From the NCBI GenBank assembly GCA_011947345.1, contig JAAVTG010000527.1, positions 1-31,855 on the forward strand: DNA of 31,855 nucleotides, given 5' to 3'. The DNA is from Phytophthora quininea (lineage: Eukaryota > Oomycota > Peronosporomycetes > Peronosporales > Peronosporaceae). Made by a program: the position numbers and the translations under genes. Below, one piece after another: positions 13,101 to 22,223 of the stretch (positions within the stretch are counted from its first letter, which is position 1; each line of letters opens with the position of its first letter). The notes beneath the pieces were generated by a model. It was not told the DNA's origin and searched no databases. It was given only the letters and a program-made list of their open reading frames with translations.

Positions 13101-14696
13101 GATATTTTGCAGGGTCAGCTTCGCAAATTCTTTTGGCTTCCAGCAGAAACGTCAGGTATGCTGGAGCAACCGCATCGACTAAAACGCTAGTATTCCATTC
13201 GGACCGTAGCTTGCCGTCGCCAGCCATATCATCACCATGCCAAATATCTCGCCGATTCGAGGATAACTCAAAGTATCCATTGATGTGGACAGGTAACCCC
13301 ACTCGAACGGGAAGCGGCAGAAAGCAAAAGGCTCGTCCTTCCATAGCCATTCCGTCAATACGGCTAGCAATGCCAACCCACGGAATCAACTTCAGAAATT
13401 CGTTTTCAGCAGCACACGCCATCTCACGGGCCTTCCCACCTCCAATCTGATTGCACACCAGATATTCCTCGACGCTTTCCTCTAGTTGATCACTCTTATT
13501 CAACAGCTCTTGAGTGGGCACTTCACTATCTGCATCGAAGCTGCGAAAGAGTTCTCTGAGATCTATCCGCTGATGCCTTTTAATGTGCAGTACTTGCGTC
13601 ACAGACGGGAGGTCTTCTTTGGAGTGGAGCGCAGTCGCTCGTAGAAGGCCTTCTTTGATGATAACCCGGTGCTGTCTGCGACACCATCGCCTCTCATGAA
13701 TCGATCAATCTTTCGCCATGAATCACCGCGATCTTCCGCGGGCACTTCGGCACCATAAAGAAGTTCCGGAGGTTGGTCGATCGCCGACTGCAAATATACT
13801 TCCACTTGGCGCACGTTTCGAAGGAACAACATCGTGTCCGTGATACTGCCTTGGAAGCTTCTGAATAAATCAACAATCTCCTGCTCTGAGTAGCCTCGGC
13901 GCTTAATCTCGCTCGTTTCTGCCAGCTTGCTCGTGCGAAGTGGGAATCGGAACAAGGTGCCGTTGTAGCGCTGTGTTAAGTCGCACCCAAACATGTTCTT
14001 GAACGGCGCAAACTGATCTGGATACTGCTTCACGATATTGGCATTGGCAAACCGGATCTTGATACCCGGGTTCGCCGCCGAAATGCCCGGCAAATGCGTC
14101 GCATGAGGGTCGAACATCACTGCAGCACCGCTCAATACATCCATGTCAGAATACGCACAAGATATTATAGTGTTACACAATCTCTCACCGATGGAATTGG
14201 CAGACACAATAGACGGGAGATCCGTGAAGTGATAGACCGAGTTGAAGCCCAAGCCGAATCGGCCCGTAGTGGAAGCTCGCTGCAGCTTGCTGGCTTGACC
14301 AATGCGGGCCAAACTGATGAAATCTGCGTCTGTAAACTCTGCGTCGTTGTACTGAAAAAGTATCAAAATACAACAACGGCATGATGAGTGCAGCCCCTAA
14401 TGAAATTGCTTGGAAGTTCAGATGCAGACTCGTACGCAATACAATGCTGGGCCCTGCCACTTGGCCATCTCCGAGCCCAGCAGCGTGTCCGTCCCGTACG
14501 TGCAGCGGTTGTACACGATGCAGACGCGCGAGGCGCCGGCGTCGTCGGCGTTCTGGATGAGCTCGCTCATGATGCTCGGGCCGTCCGGGTACTGCTCCAG
14601 AATGTGCGCAATTCGCTTGGTCAATGCCTCGGACTGGCCGAAGGCCTCCACATCGGCGTCGGCGCCTAGCGGTGTGGCCTCGCGGCGAAGAGCCAT
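4137..14696 (-). CDS. Sacsin-like giant chaperone with C-terminal RING finger
   Basis: About 3,430 residues in five exons: 14696-14436, 14351-10979, 10914-8767, 8702-8559 and 8495-4137 (introns 84, 64, 64 and 63 nt). The N-terminus has an HSP90-like ATPase module with ELIQNADDAGAS, MAKWQGPAL and GRFGLGFNSVYHFTD, the N-box and G-box of sacsin-type GHKL folds. Sacsin middle segments follow (VGLPVHINGYF; GLRTGLSCHAVLESA). A second, degenerate module lies at about 10,200-8,770 with its own VGLPVHINGCF. Then come an acidic linker (about 7,700-7,330), a second SIRPT-like segment (FRTSQWLDLMGEIGLRTEV), a sacsin-type C-terminal region and a C3HC4 RING (CAVC..CGHIYCSTC..CPIC) just before the TAA at 4137. 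Sacsins assist Hsp70/90-type folding; a RING-ended architecture is known in plant homologues and suggests E3 ligase activity. About 17 frame changes occur, nearly all one-base homopolymer errors. Confidence 0.9.
4150..4300 (-). other. RING finger (C3HC4) encoded at the end of the sacsin-like gene
   Basis: The last 50 residues contain CAVC, IPCGHIYCSTC and CPIC, a complete C3HC4 zinc-coordinating set of the MDM2/IAP-like class. A predicted coiled-coil stretch (AENLRLQRRLELAEDG) lies just upstream. All eight ligands are visible in one uninterrupted frame, so this domain does not depend on any frame correction. By analogy it would recruit an E2 enzyme to clients of the chaperone; that is inference. 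Confidence 0.9.
8559..8702 (-). other. Small internal exon of the sacsin-like gene (48 codons)
   Basis: Between the frame ending ..YNIWPTLQK at 8767 and the frame starting VASFAQLSFPAF at 8495 lies a 144-nt open segment bounded by TTGTAG on its 5' side and CAG|GTACGA on its 3' side. It encodes LGTRELFLCTDGTFRSLNSG, followed by YQLDFAGMNIQ. It restores the sacsin motif 'LF.t..G.frsL..gY' and keeps phase 0 on both sides. It is too short for most ORF finders. Confidence 0.85.
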
Positions 14697-14804
14697 GATC
14701 AGAATTGTTCCCCGAATTCAGAACAGTATCATGGTTACGCTGGATCTTCTATTCGGGAGCTCGAATAGAAGCTCTACACGAAAACAATTTTTTCATCAGT
14801 TTTT

Positions 14805-15013
14805 TTAATGATTTTTCAGTGAATCGAGCATACTTGTCAACTGCGCCACGAAGCGCTGCGTGGCATGGGCTTCAAAGATTAGACTCCGCAGCATCCGATA
14901 AAATAGCACTACGTGACTGCCGGCACGGAAGCCAAGCGCGATTGGGGTGTTGCCAAAGCAGTGGGGTCGTAAACCTTGAGCTCGACAACAGTAGTGCTTC
15001 CCGGAACGATCAT
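14805..15013 (-). CDS. Small hypothetical protein (about 69 residues)
   Basis: The ATG at 15013 begins MIVPGSTTVVELKVYDPTAL. The frame changes near 14953-14954 (a CC that would be CCC), after which it continues GNTPIALGFRAGSHVVLFYR and ends with DSLKNH and a stop at 14805. The joined product has no signal peptide and is predicted to be an alpha/beta protein; I do not recognise it. The open frame continues upstream of the chosen ATG (to about 15127), so an earlier start or an upstream exon is possible. It lies about 110 bp upstream of the sacsin start on the same strand; oomycetes do not normally use operons, so I treat it as a separate gene. Confidence 0.4.
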
Positions 15014-15205
15014 CCAAAAGTGTAGAAAACGATAGTGCCACAATAACCCACAGAAACTTGTACCTAGTGTAGTGATCTCTAAACGGCAAAATGGAGAGTG
15101 AGAGCGCTTTGGTTTTGCGCTAACCAACTTCTCTCACTCTTCTCAACTTCACCGTGCCCAGAGGTGTTGGACACTTTGGACGCAATCTGCGATTAATCTG
15201 TGACC

Positions 15206-15637
15206 ATGCATCTCTTCAAAATCCGTTTGTGGACCAGGCTGTTGGCTTTTAAGATCAAGCATGGACACCATCCAACACAACAACACAAGCCGCTGCTCAA
15301 CGACCTTCACGTGCCTTTGCCTCGCAAGTCTACTAACGTATTTACCTGCTGTCTGCCATTGACGAGGCAGGATGTCCTGTTCGTTGTGATGTCCGCATTT
15401 ACTCATTCCATGGTGGCGGAGAAAGTGCTGGCAGCAGTGGAAAGGGATGTCAACGCTCACGTGCAGATAGACGAATCCCACGTCAGGAACGGGTTCTCCG
15501 ACAAGAACACCACCCACAGCTTCTTGTTCGCCGATATACCAGCGTTGGTTGAAAAGAAGGGTCTGCTGGACGCTTGCCGGGTGATTCTCCGTGTTGCTGA
15601 CTCGCACTTGGTGTTTTTGAGAATGATAAAGAGTTGA
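15206..15637 (+). CDS. Hypothetical protein, 143 residues
   Basis: Uninterrupted ATG-to-TGA frame beginning MHLFKIRLWTRLLAFKIK. The N-terminus is basic and hydrophobic but not a clear signal peptide; mid-protein FVVMSAFTHSMVAEKVLAAV is hydrophobic. A competing open frame of similar length lies on the opposite strand (15607-15149) with no recognisable domain either. I prefer the plus frame because it has a true ATG and lacks stops, but evidence for either is weak. Confidence 0.3.
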   Translation: MHLFKIRLWTRLLAFKIKHGHHPTQQHKPLLNDLHVPLPRKSTNVFTCCLPLTRQDVLFVVMSAFTHSMVAEKVLAAVERDVNAHVQIDESHVRNGFSDKNTTHSFLFADIPALVEKKGLLDACRVILRVADSHLVFLRMIKS

Positions 15638-16313
15638 TGAGGCTATCTATGTTCCTAGACTAGCCAACATGCAGTAGTTTTGCTTATGAGATTATGTAGT
15701 AAGTTGTGCTGGTCGTGCTGGAGTTACTGGCGCCGCTACACCGATCGCAGGTAGCGTAGGATTGCGATCTCCAACTGTTCGGAGAACGAAATGTGCACGA
15801 GAAACGTTGTGTGATCGAAAAATATTGGAAGCAGCAACTACTTGGTTGCCGGTTTACGCGCGGTATATCCACAATGTCTGCGATGAAAAACGTGTTCAAC
15901 TGCGGCGAAACAATTTGTAATTGTTTTTGTTTTACTTTTGATATGTACTGTAACTAGCGAAGTTTTAGCGGCGGCATTCTCCGAGTTCTCTCGACTAATT
16001 CTCTGTCTACGTCGCCAGGGTGCTGGGGAGAACAACCCACTACATTCAAGACACCCCTTCCGAAGAAGGTGCCGTAATCTGGGCAATTTGCTGAGCAGAT
16101 ATATCCAAACGAATGCTTACCGACTTAACTAATAAACGCCGAATTGAATTTCTACATATTCTTCTCTTTCCTACACGCACAAGTCTGCCTTTCTTGTTAG
16201 CGAAAAAACTTGAAAGTACCGCTACAACGATGTATGGCATTAAATCCATAATATTATCCGAGAACCATTCTTCATGAGTGCTTGATGATGCTCGACAACG
16301 TTCCACTCACTCC
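15638..16313. other. AT-richer intergenic stretch, nothing recognised
   Basis: Several short open frames exist on both strands (for example minus 16306-16046), but none shows a domain, convincing start or splice context. No tRNA cloverleaf, tandem repeat or terminal inverted repeat was seen. It may include 3' untranslated sequence of the minus-strand gene ending at 16314. Confidence 0.4.
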
Positions 16314-16748
16314 TCACGCATCTGCTAATATCTCTTGATGTGGAGGTATACCATGCAGTTCAAGATCGTTCTTCAGGTTGATCGTGTCATCCGCCTTGAA
16401 GTTCGAACACGACACTTGTTCCAGAAGGCAATATCACATTTCCGCAGACTCAACCAACACAATATAATCGCTGTAGCTGCTTCCAGTAGGAGCGTTCAAA
16501 TGAACAGGCGCTACAGGATTGGTGGGTGCTTGTGTTGAAGCTGCTGGTGGTGATTGGGTCTCCCGCTGTTGCTGCTTACGCTGATACTGGTGACGGTATT
16601 TGGGAGCTACCAGCCCTTGTAGCCAGACGCTCTTGCTGCTCACAGGGAGGACCAAGGCCTCTCCCTCCGAGACTACTGCTCTCCTCGAGGACGTCAGCCG
16701 GGAAAAACTATTTGAGCTTGAGTTACCCAAGAAAATTATCAAATTCAC
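16314..16748 (-). CDS. Unrecognised Q/P-rich protein, 3' part
   Basis: A minus frame from about 16748 reads ..LVAPKYRHQYQRKQQQRETQ, then a Pro/Ala/Thr-rich linker and SYSDYIVLVESAE. Restoring one base in the TTT at 16439-16441 and one in the CC at 16391-16392 lets it continue VILPSGTSVVFELQGG and DTINLKNDLELHGIPPHQEI, ending at the TGA at 16314-16316. The folded-looking C-terminal 50 residues suggest a real beta-rich domain. I do not recognise the family. The 5' end is unresolved: no in-frame ATG is visible, and an upstream exon near 16,770-16,790 with a GTAACC donor is possible. It is divergent from the acetyltransferase gene, so the two may share a promoter. Confidence 0.45.
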
Positions 16749-16883
16749 CGTTTTTACAACCCAACACGGTTACCTTGGTTTCATTATGCCCACTCTCCCG
16801 AAACTTCTCGAAACTCAAACGGCCTTCTCCCGCCCTCACACTTTTACATGCCGCGTGGAGATCCAACGCCCTCCCAGACCTCC

Positions 16884-16925
16884 TGCATATAAATACCAAG
16901 TCAAAACCAACATTCTCGTTTGCCT
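16884..16925 (+). promoter_or_regulatory. Core promoter of the acetyltransferase gene: TATA-like box plus oomycete initiator
   Basis: GCATATAAATACC lies at about 16885-16897 and ACATTCTCGTTTGCC at about 16910-16924, just before the ATG at 16926. The second motif fits the oomycete Inr consensus (TCATTYYNCAWTTT-like, established for Phytophthora genes) apart from a few bases. The spacing of about 25 nt between TATA and Inr is typical. The 5' leader would be very short, which is common in oomycetes. Confidence 0.55.
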
Positions 16926-19666
16926 ATGGGTTTGAACGAGTCCCCAGCCTCACAGGACGAGCGCGGGAAATCTTCGGCGGGGACGGACCCCGCCGATCTG
17001 CGCGTTCTCGAGGCCTCCACTCGCCGCAACCATGCCCCCGCCGCCGCCAGCTCTGATGCTGCTCCTGGAACTCCCCACGGGCTCAAGCGCGCGCTAGCAG
17101 AGGCCGCCAACGACGCAGCAGACGAGCTGCGCGACCACCCGAGCGACAAGAAGCTCAAGCGCAGCCAGCAAGACGCCGACACTCAGACCTCCAGGCTGCA
17201 GAGATGCCGCCCCGTGACACTCCAGACCGACAGCAGCACGGCACTGTCGCCACTGAACGCCGCGTCGGCCGACCAGATCCGTCAGCACCTCCGCGACGTG
17301 CGGCGCGAGCTGTTCCTGCGGCCCATGCTGGCCATTGTGTCCAAACTCATGTTCCACCGGGGCAACCACGGCTTCTTCAACACCAGGGTGGACCCCGTGG
17401 CGTGGAACATCCCGCACTACTTCGAAGTGGTCAAGAACCCCATGGATCTTTCGCTGGTCAAGAACAGGTGCCTCGATCTCGACTACGAGACAGCGGAGCA
17501 GTGCGCCCGGGACGTTCGACTGGTCTTCAGCAACGCCTGTCTGTTCAATCCTCCGGGACACATCGTGCACGAAGCGGCGGCCATGCTGCTCAAGGAGTTT
17601 GAAGTCGAGTACAAGAGATTCCTCGCCAGAACAGCCGCAGAGGTGAAAGCCCGCGACGAGCATTCCTGTCCGTTCTGTCTGGCAAATGTGTGCGGCATTT
17701 GCAACGAAAAGTGCATCAACTTCGAGCCGCCGTTTGTGCTGTGCTCGGGCGCGTGTCGACAGCGTATCAAGCGGCACGCAGTGTACTACAAAACGCCGGA
17801 CGGACAGTACCACTGGTGCTCGAAATGCTTCAACTCACTACCGAAGATGTTGACGCTGAAGCCAACTGCCACATCGAGTGACCAAGACGCAGCGACGACA
17901 GGTGCAGCAGCCGAATACACCCTGTCAAAACTGTGCCTGCTCAAGTCCAAGTTCTTGGACGAACTCACGGAGCCATGGGTGCAATGCGACCAGTGCAGTG
18001 GCTGGGTGCACCAAATCTGCGCGCTGTTTAACGCCTGTGAGAACGCTGACGAGGTAGAAGAGGTTTTCTACACGTGCCCGTTGTGCCGCCTGGACACTCT
18101 TGAGGCTGAAGAAAAGAACGATGCTCTGGGTATGTCTCCGACCGAAACATCCGTCGATGAATTCCCAGTAAAGGATTTGATCAGCTCCCACAGCCCTGCT
18201 CTGAAACGAAAGGTGTATACCAAAGAGTTCACACGCGCGTTGGGCTTTGATGTGGAGATTGAAGAAAAGGTGTTCGACTATCTCACGACGTTTGACTTGG
18301 ATGCCGTGAATGCCAGCACCACGGCAGGTTTCGTGCAGAGCCAAGATCTTCGATCGTCCAAGTTGTCACGATTTATGCAGAAATGGATACGCCAACACCT
18401 GCAAAACCTTGGCGAGCACGAAGCTGCGGGGTCCATCGGCGTGAAAGTGGTCTCATCGATCAAGAGTTTATGCCACGTCAGTCCAGCTGTGCGCCAATAC
18501 TTTCAATCGGCTTCTCAAGAGGTAAGATGTTGCTTTGGTTGATTGACATCATGGAGATTATTGAGTACTAACTTCTATGTTTTTGCTGTTGTAATTGTGT
18601 CATGCAGTATCCACAAGCAATCGACTACATTTCGAAAGCCATCTTTGTTTTCCAGACGATCAACGGCGTCGAAGTCTGCATCTTTTCAATGTACGAGGCT
18701 TCTGTTGCTAAACTGCACATTATTTCTCGTTAATCTACTAACTACTATGTCATTGCTTGCGTAGGTACGTGCAAGAGTACGATAAGAACTGCCAGTCGCT
18801 CTCTAACCGCAACCGGACATACATCGCGTACATCGATAGCTTGGTGTACATGCGCCCACGCCATGTACGCACAAGCTTGTACCACCAGATCCTCATCTCG
18901 TACCTGGCGTGTTGCAAAGCCAATGGATACCGGTACGCGCATATTTGGGCCTGCCCAACTACGCGCGGAGGTGATTTTATTTATTGGTGCCACCCTTCCT
19001 TCCAGAAGAACCCTGGTAAGGAACGCCTCCTACAATGGTATCTGAGCATGGCCAAAAGGGTCAGGAGATGGGGTCATTTTTGCGTGCGAAGATCTGTATG
19101 CTCGCGAGTTTGAGCACTTGGAAGACACACTCAGCACGCAGCTTCCTCCGTATTTTGACGGCGATTACTGGCCCACCGAAGCTGAGCGGCTTGCTGCGTC
19201 GCCTCCTAAACGAGGGAAGCTGAGTAAGTACGCATACCCAGCGAATGTTTCTGCCGCAAAGTTTCGCAAGCGAGTTGCCGACTCGGTGAAGTCGGCCCGC
19301 GAATCTTTGTTTGTCATCGAGTTGCAGCCAACATGCACTGCCTGCAAGGAGATGATAGTGAATGCTATCTATTGGCGATTGCCCAACGTAGATGACGTAG
19401 ACGGATACTACTGCGCCAATTGCCACGACTCAGCTGCGGATGCCCAGACGGAGTCCCTCGCTGAAGTGTCTCCGCTTGACTTCGGCGAAGCTGTTAACAA
19501 CTCTACCGAAGGGGAAGAAATGTTCTGCCCCTTCCTCGATTATCGCCCCAACATGCTAAAGAATTGCGAAGAGCGCCACTACCAGTTCGACAGCTTCCGA
19601 CGCGCGAAGTACTCGACAATGATGCTCGTCTACCAGATTTCCTCTACTCAGCGAGCGGTGCAGTAG
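16926..19666 (+). CDS. p300/CBP-type histone acetyltransferase (KAT11) with bromodomain and PHD
   Basis: Three exons: 16926-18521, 18608-18690 and 18765-19666 (introns 86 and 74 nt; phases 0 and 2). The start is ATG at 16926 (MGLNESPASQ). After a Ser/Ala-rich tail comes a bromodomain at about residues 128-235 (HYFEVVKNPMDLSLVK; CLFNPPG, with Phe for the usual Tyr before the acetyl-lysine Asn). A Cys-rich region with KCINFEPPFVLC and a PHD finger follow (CDQCSGWVHQICALF..CPLC). The KAT11 domain has FTRALGFDVEIEEKVFDY, VQEYDKNCQS, HIWACP and LQWYLSMAK, retaining the Trp and Tyr known to matter in p300. A ZZ-like Cys cluster (CTACKEMI..CANCHD) and FRRAKYSTMMLVYQI close the protein. No TAZ2 follows. 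Two frame changes at 19054-19057 and 19070-19073 are one-base homopolymer losses. It should acetylate histones and act as a transcription coactivator. Confidence 0.92.
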
Positions 19667-19689
19667 GCACTCAACGCATCTGTGTGTAA

Positions 19690-19710
19690 AGAATAAAAAA
19701 ATAAAGGGGA
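19690..19710 (+). terminator. Polyadenylation-like signal downstream of the acetyltransferase
   Basis: AATAAAAAAATAAAGG occurs about 25 bases after the TAG at 19664-19666. It matches the AATAAA element and is correctly placed for the plus-strand gene. Its AT-richness means it could be fortuitous. Confidence 0.4.
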
Positions 19711-19754
19711 CTCTATGTTTGCGTGAAAATGCCGTCGTTCTTCATTCAAGGTAA

Positions 19755-21735
19755 TTAGAACGCAATGGGGAGCTCTGCCGAGTCAGCATTCGGGTCGTGG
19801 GTGAGGTTCTCAGCGTCAAGCCACTTTTCATACTGCTTGCAGAAGTTGATGGGGTCCAACTTCAAACCGCCGTACATCTTGGCCAAACGACCACCGTCAG
19901 TGATAAACAAATCCGAAGAGAGCTCCTTGCGGTCTTCGCAGATAAGAGATGCCCCACTGGGCAGTGGCTTGCCTCCTCCAAAGGGAGAATCGAAATAATG
20001 CTTGTGATGATAAGCTTGCATCTCCCCAAAAATGATCCTCTCCACTGAATCCTGTGACGGAGGTTTGTTCAAGTCCTCATCTTCGTAGTGCAGCCAGCCA
20101 TCATCCAGTTCCGGCCGCACATAGAGATACACCTCCGTCAACAGGCTGAAGCAGGTGTACTTCTTGACCCACTGTGGAACAACACAAGACAGAGCTCATG
20201 GTTAGCCAAGAAACGCTTAAACAACGAATAAGAAGTAGTACTAACCTGATGACCGAGATACTTCGCCTGCGACTTCACCAATTTCAGCGCATACAACCTT
20301 GGCAATGGGATCTGCAACGCCACCACGCGCTTTAACCAGACGATTGTAGATCCTCGACAGAGGGCGTTCTTAATGATATTGGGTTTCCTCTTGGTCAATT
20401 TCTGTAGAATCCGTAAAATACTGGTGATCGTCCGGGTCGATTGGATGGAGTACTCGTTCATATCCTCGTCAAAGCGAATCGTACGCTTCTCCAACTCTTT
20501 CTCCAGCGCGAAGAATCCTGTCCTGTTTTCATCTGGGTCCTGTCGAGACACTTGCAGGTACGTGGCAATATCCTTGTTCATGAATTTGGTCAGTGTGGCA
20601 AGCACGTTAGCCTCCAAGAAAAACTGCATGAAGTACTCAGCCTTGCACGCGTGGCTGGCGCGGAAGTGTTTGTAGACCAGCAGGATAATCAGATTTGACA
20701 CATCCAGCACGATAGCTTTCTCGCGTAGAATCCACTTCCAGAACTGGTTGTCGTTGCCATTTTCACCACCTGGAGCGGAAAACTCCCCATGCCATACTGC
20801 TCCCCGCTTGAGGGTCGTCTCGAGTAAAACGTTTTCTTATCGCGTGCGTTCAATGCACTGCCACAGGATAAAGACACGAGGTTGCCAAGGAATGTGGTGT
20901 AGTCACGCATGCATGGGAGGAAGAGCTGGTATAAGGTTTCGACGCGTTCCTCCCACTCGTCGTCCAACATGTCCAGGGGTCTGGTGGCCAGATCAGCCTC
21001 GTTCGACTGCTCACACTTGAGTTCATAGTTGGCCTTGTGTAGATACTTGTTGTGAATTGCCTCGCGCTTCTTCGCAAACTTTTTCTTCTGCAGATAGTAC
21101 GGATCCTGCGGGTCCAGCTGCACCATGTCGTAATACGGCTTGAAAGTCTTGCAATGCAGAACCCCTTCCGCATCATCATTCAGGATTGACGGATCGATAT
21201 CGCTGTGTTCGCGACGCAGACGCTTCAACGCTGTCAGCTCGTCAAAGTCCCCGATCACCGCAGAGAACCACTCGTAGAACAACAGCAGCAGCCTTTTAAT
21301 GGGGAACCCGGGCAGCACATTCAGCTGACTCAAGCAGTCCAAAATCGATACCAGTGAGTACGACGGCTCCATGACACCAATCATCATCAACTGACGGTCA
21401 AATACCGCGTTCTTCTTGTGTGCGTTGAAGAGAATGAGCATGTACACCAACACCATGTCTTGTTGGAGGTCGTTGATGAGCGCATCTACCTGATCCAGAT
21501 CTAAATGTTGGAAATTGAGCCCGCGAAAGGCGTGGATGGAGCGCTGCAGTCGGTCCGAAAAGACCGTCAGGGCGCCGCACTCCTGCAGTAGCTCGTTGTT
21601 GGCGCGTGCGATCTCCACCTGAGCCAGCACGCCGCGCTGGCCTGACGACTGTGTGACGCCGCTGCTCGCCGCCGTGCGCACCGTTCCTCGGAGATCAGCA
21701 GCAGCTCGCGTTTGGCGCGGTAGCTCTTGTCCAGC
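19755..21735 (-). CDS. STRIP/Far11-like subunit of the STRIPAK complex, N-terminus missing
   Basis: Exons are at about 21735-20246 and 20171-19755 (intron 74 nt, CAG|GTTAGT..CACAG). Conserved N1221-type segments are seen: LLQECGALTVFSDRLQRSI, QQDMVLVYMLILFNAH, KRLLLLFYEWFSAVIGDFDE. The C-terminal domain has LRILQKLTKRKPNIIKNAL, LYALKLVKSQAKYLGHQW and TEVYLYVRPELDDGWLHYED, close to STRIP1/Far11. These proteins scaffold the PP2A-GCK kinase complex. Frame changes at about 21684 and 20786-20789 are one-base losses. The usual first about 100 residues of the family are absent: upstream sequence is antisense to a parvulin gene, and no start codon or acceptor is clear. It may be truncated by rearrangement or misassembly. 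Confidence 0.85.
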
Positions 21736-22153
21736 GTGCGCACGGTGGCAGCCGACGTGTTTCTGTCGAGTGAGGACGAGTGCGACGAGATCGCGGCGCA
21801 GTTGCTGAAGGCCGGCAACGACTTGGAGAGTCGCTTCGCCGACCTGGCGCAGGAGCACAGCAAGTGCCCGTCCAGCCGCAAAGGAGGAAATCTGGGCTCC
21901 TTCGGCCGCGGGCAGATGGTGCCAGAGTTCGACACGGTGGCGTTCGAGATGCCTCTGGGAGAAGTGCACAAAGTCCGCACGCAGGTAGGAATAGACTCGC
22001 AGAGGAAGCGTTTAGTGGAGTAGCTAGCTAACCTTGTTGTGGTCTTTGGTGCAGTTTGGCTGGCACTTGGTGCTGATCACGGAGCGCACTGGCATGGGCG
22101 ACGAGGAGGACATTTTGAGCGGTATCACGGACGACGAACACGACGATCTGTAA
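21735..22153 (+). CDS. Parvulin-type peptidyl-prolyl isomerase, 5'-truncated, first His motif lost
   Basis: Exon to 21984, intron 21985-22054 (CAG|GTAGGA..GGTGCAG), exon 22055-22153. The core is LAQEHSKCPSSRKGGNLGSF, RGQMVPEFDTVAF and, after the intron, FGWHLVLITE, with an acidic tail ending DDEHDDL. The Cys (HSKC) and last His (FGWH) of the parvulin site are present. The N-terminal strand, normally HASHILV, reads VAADVFL, so the first active-site His is missing. The frame is closed upstream by a TAG at 21721-21723 and has no ATG; TTGTCCAG at 21727-21734 could be a splice acceptor, but no first exon is visible. The DNA is very similar to the parvulin on the opposite strand at about 22680-22815, so they are inverted duplicates. 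Confidence 0.7.
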
Positions 22154-22223
22154 GGACCGCAGACTTGAGGGGCAAGAGGTGATTCATTTTGTTGTCAACT
22201 GCCAAGCAACGGCTTGCCTCGTT

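Noticed and set aside
4137..14696. A cluster of about fifteen separate small minus-strand genes or pseudogenes
   Set aside because: The pieces line up in order with one sacsin-like protein, and each junction is a one-base homopolymer difference or a canonical short intron.
15149..15607. Minus-strand 152-residue ORF
   Set aside because: It competes with a plus-strand frame of equal length that has a true ATG; neither has a domain, and only the plus frame was kept, at low confidence.
17094..17813. Long minus-strand ORF opposite the acetyltransferase
   Set aside because: It is a shadow of GC-rich codons in the plus-strand bromodomain gene; it has no domain and a low-complexity His/Val/Gln-rich composition.
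21727..22023. Parvulin ORF starting at 21727 with Met
   Set aside because: The codon there is TTG, not ATG; in this eukaryotic context it is not a credible start, so I treat the gene as 5'-incomplete.
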